Notes: generated by a model not told the origin, from the letters alone. A stretch of DNA of 64,000 nucleotides from Streptosporangium subroseum (GCF_900188345.1 NZ_FZOD01000004.1:165270-229269), one strand, 5' to 3'. Positions 25,658 to 36,814 are shown, counted from the stretch's first letter. Made by a program: numbers and translations.

Positions 25658-26938
25658 TTATCGTTTTCTGCGGACCGGCCATCGTTTCAGCGCCGGACCA
25701 CCCAGGCCAAGCCAGCTTAGGCCCCGCGCCACCGGTCCGGGGCCATGCGCGGCGAGAGCCTCGCGCGCGCCAGGCTCATGTTTTGCGAACGAGAGCAGCA
25801 TGCCGAGCGCGGCGAGGGTGGGTAACAGGGCGGATCCGCCGTAGGAAACCAGCGGCAGCGGGATCCCGGTGATGGGAAACACGCCGATGACCGCGCCGAT
25901 GTTGACGATCGCCTGGCCGGCGATCCAGGCGACCGCGGCGGCCGAGGCGAGCCGGACGAACGGGTCCTTGACCCGGGTGGCCACCCGCAGCCCCGCGTAG
26001 CCGAGCAGGCCGAACAGCGCCATCACGACGAGCGTGCCCATCAGGCCGAGCTCCTCTCCGAGGATGGAGAAGATGAAGTCGCTCTCGGCGTGCGGGATCC
26101 AGCTCCACTTCTGCCTGCTGGAGCCCAGACCCAGCCCGAACCAGCCGCCGCTGCCCATGGCGATCTGCCCCTGCACCGCCTGGAAGCCCGAGGTCTGGGC
26201 GTTGCCCCACGGGTCCAGCCATCCCGCGATCCGTTCGGAGCGGTAGCCCTCGGTGCTGATCATGACGATGACCGCGAGCACCGCCACCCCGAGGATCCCG
26301 CCGAACAGTTTCAGCGGCGCGCCCACCACCCACAGCAGCGACAGGAAGATCAGCATCAGCACCAGCGTGGTGCCGAGGTCGCGCCCCAGCATGACCATGA
26401 CGGCCAGGATCACCGTGCCGGGCATCAGCGGGATGAACAGGTTTCGCCACTCGATCCGGCCGCCGCGCGCCTTGCGGGCCAGCAGGTCGGCCCCCCAGAG
26501 CATCAGCCCGAACTTGGCCGGCTCGGACGGCTGCAGGTAGATCGGACCGAGGTCGATCCAGCGCTGGGCCCCGAGCTGGGAGGTGCCGACGAACAGCACC
26601 AGCACCAGTCCGATGATCGACAGCGCCATCAGCGGGTATCCGGCGAGCTTGAAGAACCGCAGCGGCAGCTGCGCGCAGATCCACATCAGCGGGACGCCGA
26701 TCGCGACCGAGATCGACTGCTTGAAGAACCAGTAGAACGGGCTTCCCGTCTCCTGCAGCGCCTCGATGCTGGAGGCGGACAGCACCATCATCAGGCCCAG
26801 CGCGAGCAGCAGGGCGCTGCATCCCAGGATCAGGTAGTAGGAGGTCAGCGGCCGGTTGAGCAGCTCCCGGAAGGCGTTCAGATGCTCGCGGAACCCGTCC
26901 TGGCGGGAGGCGGCGCCCTCATGCGCCGTCACGCTCAC
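25658..26938 (-). CDS. ftsW: Septal peptidoglycan polymerase FtsW
   Basis: A 426-residue SEDS protein with about ten membrane helices. Conserved pieces: [29 protein letters not shown] with the essential Asp region, [29 protein letters not shown] and the last-loop [13 protein letters not shown]. It polymerises glycan strands together with FtsI. Start overlaps the murD stop by four bases. The N-terminal ~40 residues are an extra cytosolic extension, and the C-terminus is basic (RWPVRRKR). Confidence 0.95.
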   Translation of the reverse strand: MSVTAHEGAASRQDGFREHLNAFRELLNRPLTSYYLILGCSALLLALGLMMVLSASSIEALQETGSPFYWFFKQSISVAIGVPLMWICAQLPLRFFKLAGYPLMALSIIGLVLVLFVGTSQLGAQRWIDLGPIYLQPSEPAKFGLMLWGADLLARKARGGRIEWRNLFIPLMPGTVILAVMVMLGRDLGTTLVLMLIFLSLLWVVGAPLKLFGGILGVAVLAVIVMISTEGYRSERIAGWLDPWGNAQTSGFQAVQGQIAMGSGGWFGLGLGSSRQKWSWIPHAESDFIFSILGEELGLMGTLVVMALFGLLGYAGLRVATRVKDPFVRLASAAAVAWIAGQAIVNIGAVIGVFPITGIPLPLVSYGGSALLPTLAALGMLLSFAKHEPGAREALAAHGPGPVARGLSWLGLGGPALKRWPVRRKR

Positions 26939-28374
26939 GCCCGTCTCCCGCCGTCCTCTGTGGCAAGACGCCGCACGGCTCGGGCGAACGCCTCCCCTCG
27001 GGCCGGATAACCGGCGAACATGTCCAGGGAGGCACCGGCCGGAGCCAGCAGCACGGTGTCTCCGGGGGTGGCGAGCCTTGCGGCTTCGGTGACGACGCGA
27101 TCCATGACCCCAGTGTCTTGCCCTGGCACCTCAACCACCGGAACATTCCCGGCGTGTCGCGCCAGAGCCTCGCGAATTCGCCCGCGATCGACACCCAGGA
27201 GCACCGCGCCGCGCAGCCGCGGCGCTGCCCGCCGTACGAGCTCGTCCACGTCGGCGCCCTTGAGCTGACCTCCGGCGATCCAGACGATCGACGCGTAGGC
27301 GGCGAGCGACGCGGCGGCGGCGTGCGGGTTGGTGGCCTTGGAGTCGTCCACGTAGTCGACCTCGCCGACCCGGGCCACGTGCGCGATCCGGTGCGGGTCG
27401 GGGACGAAGTCCAGCAGGCCCCGCCGTACGGCCTCGGCCGGCACCCCGTAGGACCTGGCCAGGGCCGCGGCGGCGAGCGCGTTGGCCACGTTATGCGGCG
27501 CGAACGGCCGGACGTCGGCGAACGAGGCGAGCTCCTCGGCGTTGCGCACGGGGTCGGCCACGAAGGCCCGGTCCACCAGCAGGTCCTCGACCACGCCGAT
27601 CTGGCCGGGCCCGGGGACGCCGAGGGTGAAGCTCACGCTCCGCGCGGCTCCGGGATATCCCCGCGCGCTCTCGTACGGTGCGGCCAGGCGGGCGGCCCAC
27701 TCGTCGTCGGCGTTGTGGACGACCGTCCCGGCCCGGGTGAAGATCTCGCCCTTGACGCGGGCGTACTCCTCCAGGGAACCGTGCCAGTCGAGATGGTCGG
27801 GGGCGACGTTGAGCAGGGCGGCGGTGTGCGGGGCCACGCTGGGCGAGCGGTGCAGCTGGAAGCTGGACAGCTCCACCGCCAGAACGTCCCAGGGCCCCGT
27901 GACGGCCTCCAGGACCGGGGTCCCGACGTTGCCCGCCGCGAGCGCCCTGTGCCCCGCGGCGGCCAGCATGGCGGTGAGCATCCGCACCGCGGTGGTCTTG
28001 CCGTTGGTGCCCGTCAACGCCAGCCACGGGGCCGCACCGGCCGGACGGAGCCGCCAGGCGAGCTCGACCTCACCGATCACCTCGATCCCGGCCGCCGCGG
28101 CGGCGACGAGCAGCGGGTGGTGCGGCGGCCAGCCGGTCGTGACGACCATGGAGGTGCCCGGAGGCGGCTCCACGGGCTCGCCGAAGCGGACCTCGACCCC
28201 GAGCCCGGCGAGCTCCTCCGCGCTCGCCCTGGCGCGCTCGCCGTCCCTGCCCTCCAGAACGATCACCTTCTCGCCCCGGGCGGCCATGATCCGGGCGACG
28301 GCCGTGCCGGAGACCCCGAGACCGGCGACGCAGATCACGCCGCCCTCCCCCGCGGACGGAGCTGCCGTGCTCAT
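26935..28374 (-). CDS. murD: UDP-N-acetylmuramoylalanine-D-glutamate ligase
   Basis: A 479-residue Mur ligase adding D-Glu. N-terminal VAGLGVSGTAVARIMAARG; ATP loop ALTGTNGKTTAVRML; NVAPDHLDWHGSLEEYA; and the C-terminal VDDSKATNPHAAAASLAAY with IWIAGG. ATG start 35 bases after the mraY stop; its own stop overlaps ftsW by four bases. Confidence 0.96.
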   Translation of the reverse strand: MSTAAPSAGEGGVICVAGLGVSGTAVARIMAARGEKVIVLEGRDGERARASAEELAGLGVEVRFGEPVEPPPGTSMVVTTGWPPHHPLLVAAAAAGIEVIGEVELAWRLRPAGAAPWLALTGTNGKTTAVRMLTAMLAAAGHRALAAGNVGTPVLEAVTGPWDVLAVELSSFQLHRSPSVAPHTAALLNVAPDHLDWHGSLEEYARVKGEIFTRAGTVVHNADDEWAARLAAPYESARGYPGAARSVSFTLGVPGPGQIGVVEDLLVDRAFVADPVRNAEELASFADVRPFAPHNVANALAAAALARSYGVPAEAVRRGLLDFVPDPHRIAHVARVGEVDYVDDSKATNPHAAAASLAAYASIVWIAGGQLKGADVDELVRRAAPRLRGAVLLGVDRGRIREALARHAGNVPVVEVPGQDTGVMDRVVTEAARLATPGDTVLLAPAGASLDMFAGYPARGEAFARAVRRLATEDGGRRA

Positions 28375-28409
28375 CGTGTGCTCATCGGTTCACTCGCCGC
28401 GCTCGCTCG

Positions 28410-29465
28410 TCACTTGGGCATCCATTCGACGTAGAACAGTCCGAGGCCGGCGGCGGCGCAGAGCGCGGCGATGAGCCAGAAGCGCACCACGATCGTCGTC
28501 TCCGCCCAGCCCGCCAGCTCGAAGTGGTGCTGGAGTGGAGCCATCCTGAAGACCCGTCTGCCGGTCATCTTGAAGAAGCCCACCTGGATGATCACCGACA
28601 TCGTGATGATCACGCACATCCCGGCCAGGATGATCAGCAGGAACTGGGTGCGGGTGGTGATGGCCAGTCCGGCCAGCACGCCGCCCAGGGCCAGCGAGCC
28701 CGTGTCACCCATGAAGATCTTGGCGGGCGGGGCGTTCCACCACAGGAAGCCGACCAGCGCGCCGAGCACGGCGGCGGCGACCACGGCCAGGTCCAGCGGG
28801 TCCCGGACCCAGTAGCAGTTGGGACCGAGCTGGACGGTGCAGCTGTTACGGAGCTGCCAGTTGCCGATCAGCACGTAGGAGGCCAGCACCACACCGGTGG
28901 CACCGCTGGCCAGGCCGTCGAGGCCGTCGGTGAGGTTCACCGCGTTGGAGAAACCCACGATCATGATCAGCACCAGGATCGCGAACCCGATGAGACCGAT
29001 GGACGGGCCGAAGTCCCGCAGGAACGACAGCCGGGTCTCGGCCGGGGTGATCATGTAGGCGTTCGGGAAGCGGGTCACCAGGACCGCGAAGACCGCGCCG
29101 ATGACCAGCTGCCCCAGCGCCTTGGCGCCGCTGCGCAGGCCGAGGCTGCGCTGCTTGTAAATCTTGATGAAGTCGTCGAGGAAGCCGACCGCGCCGAGGC
29201 CCACCATCAGGAACAGCACCAGGACCGCGGAGATCGTGGGCGTGGTCTGGCTGACCAGGTGGGCGCAGGCGAACCCGATCAGCGACGCGATCACGATCAC
29301 GGTGCCGCCCATGGTGGGGGTACCGCGCTTGTCGTGGTGGCCCGAGGGGCCCTCTTCACGGATGCTCTGCCCGTAGCCACGCCGCGAGAACAGGCGGATG
29401 GCCAGCGGCGTGCCGAACATGGACAGCAGCAGGCCTACCGCCGCCGCAATGATGATCTCTGTCAT
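28410..29465 (-). CDS. mraY: Phospho-MurNAc-pentapeptide transferase
   Basis: A 351-residue integral membrane enzyme that makes lipid I from UDP-MurNAc-pentapeptide and undecaprenyl phosphate. Ten membrane segments; conserved [20 protein letters not shown] (aspartates), [27 protein letters not shown] and the histidine-rich [12 protein letters not shown]. Start overlaps the murF stop by four bases (ATGA). Confidence 0.97.
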   Translation of the reverse strand: MTEIIIAAAVGLLLSMFGTPLAIRLFSRRGYGQSIREEGPSGHHDKRGTPTMGGTVIVIASLIGFACAHLVSQTTPTISAVLVLFLMVGLGAVGFLDDFIKIYKQRSLGLRSGAKALGQLVIGAVFAVLVTRFPNAYMITPAETRLSFLRDFGPSIGLIGFAILVLIMIVGFSNAVNLTDGLDGLASGATGVVLASYVLIGNWQLRNSCTVQLGPNCYWVRDPLDLAVVAAAVLGALVGFLWWNAPPAKIFMGDTGSLALGGVLAGLAITTRTQFLLIILAGMCVIITMSVIIQVGFFKMTGRRVFRMAPLQHHFELAGWAETTIVVRFWLIAALCAAAGLGLFYVEWMPK

Positions 29466-30952
29466 TGGCGGTCACCTTCGAGCAGCGCTGCGGCCACACG
29501 TTCCAGTCCGGCCGCACGCGGCCCCTTGACGAGCACCACGTCACCCGGGGCCAGCAGCCCCGACAACTCGGCGCCCGCCGCGGCCGCGTCGGCGACGTGC
29601 GTGATGTGTACGGTGGCCGCGGCTGCGGCTCCGCCTTCCTGGTCTTCCTGGTCTTCCTGCGGGGAGTTCGCGCCGTCCGGACCCGGATCGCCGCCTCCCG
29701 GAACGCCGCTCGCTCCGTCCTGGGCGACGGCTCTGGCGCCGGCCAGGACCGGCTCGGCGTCGGGGCCGACGACGAACAGGCCCGCGAGACCGGCGCTCCC
29801 GGCCAGACGGCCCAGTTCCTCGTTCAGGGTCGCGCTCTCCTCGCCCAGCTCCCGCAGCGCGGCGATGACCGCGAAGCGGCGGCGCCCGCCTGCGAGGGTG
29901 TCCAGGGTGCCGAAGGCGGCGCGCATGGACTCGGGGTTGGCGTTGTAGGCGTCGTTGATCACGGTGACCCCGTCCTGGCGGTCGGTGACCTCCATCCGCC
30001 AGCGGCTGCGGGGCTCGGCCTCCGACAGCTCCTCCGCGATGGTGGCGACCGGCAGGCCGAGCTCGTAGGCGGCCGCGGCGGCGGCTAGCGCGTTCTGCAC
30101 GGCGTGCTCGCCGTACAGCCTGAGCCGGACGGGAGCGGCCCCGGACGGGGTGCGCAGCGTGAAGGCGGCGCGGCCCCGGGCGTCGACGGTCACGTCCTCG
30201 GCCCGTACGGCCGCGCTCTCGGCGCGGCCGTACCAGGTGACCCTGGCCTCGGTGCGCTCGGCCATCGCGGCCACCAGCGGGTCGTCCGCGTTCAGTACGG
30301 CCACGCCGCCGCTGGTCAGCGCCTCGACCAGCTCTCCCTTGGCCTTGGCGATCGCCTCCTTGCCGCCGAAGACGCCCAGGTGGGCGCTGCCGACGTTGAG
30401 GACGACGCCGATCTTCGGCGGGGCGACGCGGGTGAGGTGCTTGATGTCGCCCATGTATCTGGCGCTGAGTTCCAGCACCAGGTAGCGGGTGCCCTCGTCG
30501 GCCTTCAGCACGGTGAGGGGGTGGCCGATCTCATTGTTGAACGACTCGGCGGGGGCCACGGTCGGGCCGATCCTGGCGGTGAGCCTGGCCAGCAGGTCCT
30601 TGGTCGTGGTCTTGCCCGCCGAGCCGGTGATGCCGATGACCGTGGTCTCCGGCAGGTCCGCGCAGACGGCGGTGGCCAGGGCCGCGAGCGCGGCCACGGT
30701 GTCGCCCACGATGATCGCGGGGACCTCGACGGGCTTGGACGCCAGCACGGCGACCGCTCCGTCGGCGATGGCCTGGGCCGCGAAGTCGTGCCCGTCGACT
30801 CGTTCGCCCTTGATGGCGACGAACAGCGACCCCGGTTCGACGGCCCGGGAGTCGATGACGACCGGGCCGCGCACCACCGCGCGGGGATCGGCCATGCCCG
30901 CGAGGGCGCCCGAGGTGATCTCGGCGATCCTGGCCAGCGGCAACGGGATCAT
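29462..30952 (-). CDS. murF: UDP-MurNAc-tripeptide-D-Ala-D-Ala ligase
   Basis: A 496-residue Mur ligase adding D-Ala-D-Ala. [23 protein letters not shown] N-terminus, ATP loop [27 protein letters not shown], and [14 protein letters not shown] are diagnostic. The C-terminal domain carries an unusual low-complexity stretch around residues 410-442 ([12 protein letters not shown], then EDQEDQEGG), coded by a 9-bp repeat. ATG start 12 bases after the murE stop. Confidence 0.95.
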   Translation of the reverse strand: MIPLPLARIAEITSGALAGMADPRAVVRGPVVIDSRAVEPGSLFVAIKGERVDGHDFAAQAIADGAVAVLASKPVEVPAIIVGDTVAALAALATAVCADLPETTVIGITGSAGKTTTKDLLARLTARIGPTVAPAESFNNEIGHPLTVLKADEGTRYLVLELSARYMGDIKHLTRVAPPKIGVVLNVGSAHLGVFGGKEAIAKAKGELVEALTSGGVAVLNADDPLVAAMAERTEARVTWYGRAESAAVRAEDVTVDARGRAAFTLRTPSGAAPVRLRLYGEHAVQNALAAAAAAYELGLPVATIAEELSEAEPRSRWRMEVTDRQDGVTVINDAYNANPESMRAAFGTLDTLAGGRRRFAVIAALRELGEESATLNEELGRLAGSAGLAGLFVVGPDAEPVLAGARAVAQDGASGVPGGGDPGPDGANSPQEDQEDQEGGAAAAATVHITHVADAAAAGAELSGLLAPGDVVLVKGPRAAGLERVAAALLEGDRQ

Positions 30953-30964
30953 GATGCGTCTTCC

Positions 30965-32527
30965 CTACTCTCCATACGTGCTTCGGCGCCCGGTTCGGTT
31001 CCGCCGCCTGACGATCGCGTCGGCGACCACTTGTCTGTCGTCGAACGGGAGCACCTCGTCACCGACGTACTGCCCCTGCTCGTGACCTTTCCCAGCCACG
31101 ACGACGACATCACCGAAACCCGCCCGGCTAATCGCCAGGTCGACGGCCGCGGCGCGGTCCGGCTCAATGATCACATGTGCGCGCCCATCCTGGGGCACGC
31201 TGAGAACTCCGTCCATCATCTCCGCGAGAATCCGCAGCGGATCCTCGGAGCGGGGGTTGTCGCTGGTGAGAATAGCCACATCCGCCAACCGGGCGGCGGC
31301 CTCCCCCATCATCGGGCGTTTGCCCCGGTCACGGTCACCGCCGCAACCGAGCACCACGGTCAGCCTGCCCGTGGTGACCGCGCGAAGCGAGCGCAGGACC
31401 GACTCCACGGCGCCCGGCTTGTGCGAGTAGTCGACGATGGCCTGGAAATCCTCGCCCCCGGGCACCCGCTCCATCCGGCCCGGCACTCCGGCGAGCGTGC
31501 CGACGCCCGCGACCGCGGTCCGCAGCGGCACCCCGGCCTCCACGAGGGAGACGATCGCGCCCAGGGCGTTGGCCACGTTGAACAGGCCCGGCAGCGAGAT
31601 CGTCACGGCCTCCTCGACGCCGCCGGGGCCGGCGACGCGGAAGGCGCTGCCCTCGGCGCCCAGACGCACGTCCACGGCCCGCCAGTCGGCTTCCGGGGTG
31701 CCCTCCGCGGAGAAGGTGGTCATCGGGATCTTGGCCAGGCTGAGGAGCTTGCGCCCGTGGACGTCGTCGAGGTTGACGACGCCCACGCGGCTCATCTCGG
31801 GGGTGAACAGCCGGGCCTTGGTCGTGAAGTAGTCGTCGAGGTCCTTGTGGAAGTCGAGGTGGTCCTGGGACAGGTTGGTGAACAGCGCGACGTCGTAGAA
31901 CACCACGTCGACGCGGCCCAGTGCCAGCGCGTGGCTGGAGACCTCCATGGCGGCGGCGGTGACGCCCTGCTCGCGCATGAGGGCGAACAGGCCCTGCAGG
32001 TCGCTGGCCTCCGGGGTGGTCAGCTTCGGCATGAAGCGGAGCTCGCCGGCGTGGATCTCCACGCCCCCGATCAGCCCCGCCTTGTGTCCCGCGGCCCGCA
32101 GCCCGGCCTCCAGCAGGAAACTGGTGGTGGACTTGCCGCTGGTCCCGGTGACGCCGATGACCATCACGTCCGCCGCGGGATTGCCGTACACCCAGGCGGA
32201 GACCTGCCCGAGCAAACGGCGCGGATCCGGCACGACGAGGACGGGCAGGCCCGTGGCGATCGCGGCCTCCCTGCCCGCCTGGTCGGTCAGGATCGCGGTG
32301 GCTCCCGCGGCGAGGGCCTGCGCGGAGAAGTCGGCGCCGTGGGAGGCGGCTCCCGGCAGCGCGACGTAAAGATCTCCCCGCCGCACCTGGCGCGAGTCGA
32401 TGGTGATCCCCGAGATTGCGGCCAGCGGCGCTCGTGACGTGCCGGAAGGCGCGCCGAGCAGGCTTGCTAGCCCCGAGAGCGAACGGGGTGAACTGGTGGA
32501 TGGTCGCATGGACGACGGGGGACGCAC
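30965..32527 (-). CDS. murE: UDP-MurNAc-Ala-Glu ligase (adds the diamino acid)
   Basis: About 520 residues. ITIDSRQVRRGDLYVALPG, ATP loop GVTGTSGKSTTSFLLE, FTNLSQDHLDFH, and ILTSDNPRSEDPLRI. The DNPR motif is the one that selects meso-diaminopimelate in MurE; so meso-DAP in the wall is inferred. The GTG used has GAAGG 12 bases upstream; an ATG six codons later is an alternative. It starts 22 bases after the ftsI stop. Confidence 0.93.
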   Translation of the reverse strand: MRPPSSMRPSTSSPRSLSGLASLLGAPSGTSRAPLAAISGITIDSRQVRRGDLYVALPGAASHGADFSAQALAAGATAILTDQAGREAAIATGLPVLVVPDPRRLLGQVSAWVYGNPAADVMVIGVTGTSGKSTTSFLLEAGLRAAGHKAGLIGGVEIHAGELRFMPKLTTPEASDLQGLFALMREQGVTAAAMEVSSHALALGRVDVVFYDVALFTNLSQDHLDFHKDLDDYFTTKARLFTPEMSRVGVVNLDDVHGRKLLSLAKIPMTTFSAEGTPEADWRAVDVRLGAEGSAFRVAGPGGVEEAVTISLPGLFNVANALGAIVSLVEAGVPLRTAVAGVGTLAGVPGRMERVPGGEDFQAIVDYSHKPGAVESVLRSLRAVTTGRLTVVLGCGGDRDRGKRPMMGEAAARLADVAILTSDNPRSEDPLRILAEMMDGVLSVPQDGRAHVIIEPDRAAAVDLAISRAGFGDVVVVAGKGHEQGQYVGDEVLPFDDRQVVADAIVRRRNRTGRRSTYGE

Positions 32528-32549
32528 GGCGAGAGCGTACCTTCACTCA

Positions 32550-35084
32550 TCATTCCCCGGCGCGTATCCGCACCGGAGAGGGCTGGGTGCCGGTCGGCGG
32601 GATCTTCTTGCTCTTCAAGGCGAACGTCATCACCTGCTTGAAAACCGGGGCCGCGATCTCCCCGCCGTAGTAGCCCTTCTGGGGGTCCTGGACCACTGCC
32701 AGGACGACCAGACGGGGTTTGTCCGCGGGGGCAAACCCGACAAATGTCGCGCTGTATCCACAATAACCCTGACATTTAGCGTCATAGCGCATCGCGGTAC
32801 CTGTCTTACCGGCCACCCGGTAGCCGTCGATGGCGGCGAGGTGGCCCGTGCCCTCCTCGCTCACCGCGGCCTCCAGCATGGAGGAGATCTCCTTCGCCGT
32901 ACGCTCACCGACCACCCGGGTCTGCTTGCCCGGCTTCGACGGCGTGAACGCGCCGTTCTCGGCAGTGGTGCCGGCCACGACCTGCGGGGCGACGCGGACT
33001 CCGCCGTTGGCGATGGTCTGGTAGACGCTGGCCGTCTGGAGCGCGGTCACCGAGACGCCCTGGCCGTAGGCGATCGTGCAGCGCTGGCTGCCCGACCACG
33101 ACTTCCAGTCGGGCAGGAGCCCGGCCTCCTCACCCAGGAGGCCGGCACCGGGCTTGGCGCCGAAACCGAAGCGCTGCAACATCTCGTACAGCCTCTGGTC
33201 TCCGACCTTCTGGTCCCCGATCTTGTGCGCGGCGAGGATCGTGCCGACGTTGCTGGAGGTCGCCACGATGCCGGAGAAGGTCAGCCGCTCGACGGCGTGC
33301 GGGTGGGAGTCGCGAAGCACCCGGTCCGCGCACCTGACCTGGTCGGGGACCGTGAACAGGGTGTCGGGCCGCACGGCTCCCGACTCCAGGGCCGCCGCCG
33401 CGGTGATGACCTTGTTGGTGCTGCCCGGCTCGAACACGTCCGCCACCGACCGGTTGACCCAGTCCTTGGCGGGGGTCTTCGACCAGTTCTTCAGGTCGAG
33501 CTCGGGGGCGTTGGCCATGGCGACCACCTGGCCGGTCTGCACGTCCATCACGATGGCGCTGCCGGTGCGGGCTCCGGTGGCCGTGACCTGGTCCGTGATC
33601 GCCTTCTGCGCGGCCCACTGGACGTCGCGGTCGATGGTGAGCCGTACGTCCCGGCCCTCCACCGGCGCCTCCAGGGTGTTGCGGGTCATCGGGATGCGCT
33701 GCCCCATGGCTCCCGTCTCGACGAACTGCTGTCCGTCGCGGCCGGCCAGCAGCTTGTCGTAGGTGCTCTCCAGCCCGGTCAGTCCCGTGCCGTCGTCGCC
33801 GACGAACCCCAGCAGGGTGCCCGCCAGGTTGCCACCGGGGTAGTCGCGCCGGTAACGGTGCTTGGCGCCGACGCCCTTGAACTCGTGATCCATGATCCGT
33901 TGGGCGACGGGCGGGTCGACGGCGGCGGCCACCTGCTCGTAGTGACTGCTGGTGTCGGCGAGCTTGGCCGCGATCCCCTCCTTCGGCTGGCTCAGCTCCT
34001 TGGCGAGGACCGTGGCCACCTGGTCGCGTTTCTTGGCGTCGACCTCGGAGGGATCGACGAAGATCTCGCGCGCCTCCAGGGTCAGCGCGAGCTCGTGTCC
34101 GTTGACGTCGGTGATCGAGCCTCGCCGCGCGGTCAGCTTCTCGGCCTGGACCCGCTGTTTGGCCGCCTCCGCCGTATAGACCTTCGAGTCGAGGCCCTGG
34201 AGCTGGATGAGCCGTCCGGCGAAGATGGAGAGCACGAAGGTCATCGCGATCAGGCTGATGTTGATGCGCCTGCCGGGGTTGCCCAGCCGCAGCACCGCCG
34301 GCGGCCGCGCGGGCGGTCGCGGCGGCCTGCCGCCGGACCATCCCCTGGGGCGCGTACGGCCCGGATCGGTCATCTGCTCGCCCGTCCGCCTCGGGGCGGG
34401 ACGGACCCGGCCCGGAGCGGTCTGCGGCTCCTGTGGCCGCGGAGGACGCCCCGGCCTACGCGGCGTCTCAGGGCGCGGCGTTTCGGGGCCCGGAGGCCTG
34501 CCGGATCTGCCCGCCGTCTCCGGACGCGCGGGCCTGCCGGGAACCTCCGGCCTTCCCGCTCCCTCGGAGCGCGACCTCGCCTGCCTGTCGGGTCGCCCGG
34601 ACCTGCCCTGCCCGGGCTCCGGCGCCTTGCCCGCGGAACCCTGCCTGCGCGGCGCCGCGGAACCCGGAGGCTTGCCGGACGCACCGGGCCTGACGGGCCG
34701 CTCGGGCCCCGAAGACTTGCCGGGCGCACCGGGCCTGGCGGATCTCTCGGGCCCGGGTTTCCTGCCGGAGGAACCGGGCCTGCCCTGCCCGTCGGGACCC
34801 GGCGCCCTGCCGGACGGACCGGACCTGTTCGGCCCGTCGGAACCCGGCGGCCTGCCGGAGGAACCGGGCTTGGCCGGTCCGTCGGCGGAGGAGGGCCTGC
34901 CGGACGAACCCGGCCCTCCGCGGCCCTCGGGACCCTCCGGGCGGGCCGGACGGCCCGGACCCGGCTTTCCCGTCGCGTCCGGACGGCCGGGACCGCCCGG
35001 GGCACGGCGACCGGTGCCTCCGGCGGATCCACCGCCGGAACCGCCCCGGCCCGGCCCCTGGCCCCTGCCTCCGGCGTCCCTCAC
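32550..35084 (-). CDS. ftsI: Septal transpeptidase FtsI/PBP3 with a very long Gly/Pro/Arg N-terminus
   Basis: An 844-residue class B penicillin-binding protein. Residues ~1-270 are cytosolic and built of loose repeats of forms such as PGSSGRPPG, GPERP and ARPG. The single membrane helix is at about 275-294 (ISLIAMTFVLSIFAGRLIQL). The PBP dimerisation domain follows, then the transpeptidase: EPGSTNK (SxxK), SSN, and KTGT. It cross-links septal peptidoglycan with FtsW. The GTG start shares a GTGA overlap with the ftsL stop, as at other junctions of this cluster, which supports the long form; an internal ATG (MTDPGRTRP, residue 238) would give a 607-residue protein of usual length. Confidence 0.92.
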   Translation of the reverse strand: MRDAGGRGQGPGRGGSGGGSAGGTGRRAPGGPGRPDATGKPGPGRPARPEGPEGRGGPGSSGRPSSADGPAKPGSSGRPPGSDGPNRSGPSGRAPGPDGQGRPGSSGRKPGPERSARPGAPGKSSGPERPVRPGASGKPPGSAAPRRQGSAGKAPEPGQGRSGRPDRQARSRSEGAGRPEVPGRPARPETAGRSGRPPGPETPRPETPRRPGRPPRPQEPQTAPGRVRPAPRRTGEQMTDPGRTRPRGWSGGRPPRPPARPPAVLRLGNPGRRINISLIAMTFVLSIFAGRLIQLQGLDSKVYTAEAAKQRVQAEKLTARRGSITDVNGHELALTLEAREIFVDPSEVDAKKRDQVATVLAKELSQPKEGIAAKLADTSSHYEQVAAAVDPPVAQRIMDHEFKGVGAKHRYRRDYPGGNLAGTLLGFVGDDGTGLTGLESTYDKLLAGRDGQQFVETGAMGQRIPMTRNTLEAPVEGRDVRLTIDRDVQWAAQKAITDQVTATGARTGSAIVMDVQTGQVVAMANAPELDLKNWSKTPAKDWVNRSVADVFEPGSTNKVITAAAALESGAVRPDTLFTVPDQVRCADRVLRDSHPHAVERLTFSGIVATSSNVGTILAAHKIGDQKVGDQRLYEMLQRFGFGAKPGAGLLGEEAGLLPDWKSWSGSQRCTIAYGQGVSVTALQTASVYQTIANGGVRVAPQVVAGTTAENGAFTPSKPGKQTRVVGERTAKEISSMLEAAVSEEGTGHLAAIDGYRVAGKTGTAMRYDAKCQGYCGYSATFVGFAPADKPRLVVLAVVQDPQKGYYGGEIAAPVFKQVMTFALKSKKIPPTGTQPSPVRIRAGE

Positions 35085-35617
35085 CGGCCCGTGCCCGGCA
35101 CTGGCTCCTGCCCGGCGAGCGTCTGTCCGTCGCTGGCGGTCCGGCTGGTGGGATGGCCGGGGATGAGGGGGAGCAGCTTGTTCCAGTCGGGGTCCAGTCC
35201 CTGGAGCGAGCCCTTGTCCGCGACCGCGGCGGGCATCTCGAGCAGCATGTTGGTGTGCTCCAGCTCTTCCTTCTGCTGGTGGGACAGGTTGATGTCGGCG
35301 CGCAGCTTGCTCAGCTCGAAGGAGTCCCGGGCGAGGACGGTGTTCAGCAGCAGCAGGCTGACCAGACCACCGCAGAGCAGACCGACCACGAGCAGCACGA
35401 AGGGAGCCCTCGGCGCACGCGCAGGCCGGGGCGCCGCGGCCGCGGGGGCCGCGACCGGCGCGGCCGGCGCACCGACGGGCACGGGCTTGGCCGGTGCGGG
35501 CCTGGCCGGTCTGGGCCTGTGTCCCTGCGGCATCGTGCGGGGGACGTAGGCAGGTCGCGCACCACGGCTCGGCGCGGTGCGGCGGACGTCTGACTCACTC
35601 CTCGTCAACTGCCTCAC
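35081..35617 (-). CDS. ftsL: FtsL-like septum protein
   Basis: About 178 residues. An Arg/Pro/Ala-rich cytosolic N-terminus (about 1-70) leads to one membrane helix ([21 protein letters not shown]) and a short extracytoplasmic coiled coil ([22 protein letters not shown]), the architecture of FtsL. Identity rests on this and on its position between rsmH and ftsI. The GTG used lies behind AGAGAGGATCC and overlaps the rsmH end by 23 bases; the frame extends to 35683 without a binding site. Confidence 0.8.
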   Translation of the reverse strand: MRQLTRSESDVRRTAPSRGARPAYVPRTMPQGHRPRPARPAPAKPVPVGAPAAPVAAPAAAAPRPARAPRAPFVLLVVGLLCGGLVSLLLLNTVLARDSFELSKLRADINLSHQQKEELEHTNMLLEMPAAVADKGSLQGLDPDWNKLLPLIPGHPTSRTASDGQTLAGQEPVPGTGR

Positions 35618-36587
35618 GGATCCTCTCTGCCGCCCGACACCGGGCAGAGGCCGCCCGCGGGTTGCGGGTGACCTCCTCTTCACTTGGAAGCTCGGCTCCC
35701 TTGGTCAGGAGGGCGAACCGCGGCTGATGCGCCGGCAACGGGACGGGCAGCCCCGGCGGGCTGGTGTCCCTGGTCCGCGCCGTGATGACCTGCTTCGTCA
35801 GCCGGTCCTCAAGGGAGTGGTACGCGAGCACGACGACGCGCCCGCCCAGCGTCAATGCGTCGAGCGCGGCTGGGAGCGCGCGTTCCAGCGCCGTCAACTC
35901 CGCGTTCACCTCGATCCGCAACGCCTGAAAGGTTCTCTTCGCGGGGTTGCCCCCGGTCCGTCTGGTCGCGGCTGGGATTGCCGTGCGGACAATCTCCGCA
36001 AGCCGCTTGGTCGACGTTATGGCCTCCCTGGCCCTTTCCTTGATGATTAGGTTCGCGACACGCGGAGCAAATCGCTCTTCGCCGTAATTGCGGAGAATCT
36101 TGATCAGTTCGGCGGCCGTGTAGGTGTTGACGACGACTTCGGCCGTCAGCTCCTCGTCGCGGTCCATCCGCATGTCCAGCGGGGCGTCGTAGGAGTAGGC
36201 GAAACCTCGCTCGCCCTCGTCCAACTGGGGCGAGGAGACGCCCAGGTCGAAGAGCGCGCCGTGGACACGGGGGTGACCGGCCTCCGCCAGCACCTCGGTG
36301 AGCTCGTCGGAGACCGCGCGCACCAGCGTGATCCGGTCGGCGTACGGCGCGAGCCGGATCGTGGACCGCTCGATCGCGTCGGGGTCGCGGTCGATCCCGA
36401 TCAGATGCAGCGAGGGATGTGCGGCGAGCAGCGCCTCCGCGTGGCCGCCGAGCCCGAGATTGGCGTCGACGACGACGGGGGCGGGGCGGGCAAGCGCGGG
36501 AGCGAGAAGCTCGAGTACGCGATCAAGCATCACGGGCACGTGGCCGCCCGGCACCTGAAGATCATGGTTGTCGTTACCCGCGCGCAT
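35595..36587 (-). CDS. rsmH: 16S rRNA C1402 N4-methyltransferase
   Basis: A 330-residue SAM-dependent methyltransferase. [15 protein letters not shown] at the N-terminus, [17 protein letters not shown] loop, [29 protein letters not shown] and [12 protein letters not shown] are the family strings. It modifies the ribosomal P site. ATG start with GGGGGA nine bases upstream. It follows mraZ after 227 bases that hold no gene. Confidence 0.95.
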   Translation of the reverse strand: MRAGNDNHDLQVPGGHVPVMLDRVLELLAPALARPAPVVVDANLGLGGHAEALLAAHPSLHLIGIDRDPDAIERSTIRLAPYADRITLVRAVSDELTEVLAEAGHPRVHGALFDLGVSSPQLDEGERGFAYSYDAPLDMRMDRDEELTAEVVVNTYTAAELIKILRNYGEERFAPRVANLIIKERAREAITSTKRLAEIVRTAIPAATRRTGGNPAKRTFQALRIEVNAELTALERALPAALDALTLGGRVVVLAYHSLEDRLTKQVITARTRDTSPPGLPVPLPAHQPRFALLTKGAELPSEEEVTRNPRAASARCRAAERIREAVDEE

Positions 36588-36814
36588 GAAGCGCAATCCC
36601 CCTTTTTCCGCCTCGTCTCATAAGACGTGCGGCGGACGTTCATCGGTATGTTTACTGGCCCCCACCCTCGGGGCCGTCCGGCCAGGTCCCCATCCGCACC
36701 CGCGTATCGGTCCGACACCTGACACCGGGGAAGGTGCATCAGCTGACGGACTAGGTGTGGTTGCGGGTGGAGACCTCGCCGAACGACGTTTTAACCGATG
36801 AGTCGACCGTGGAG

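Noticed and set aside
30104..35549. Two very long plus-strand frames (777 and 1,049 codons)
   Set aside because: Antisense to murF, murE and ftsI; no start signals or domains.
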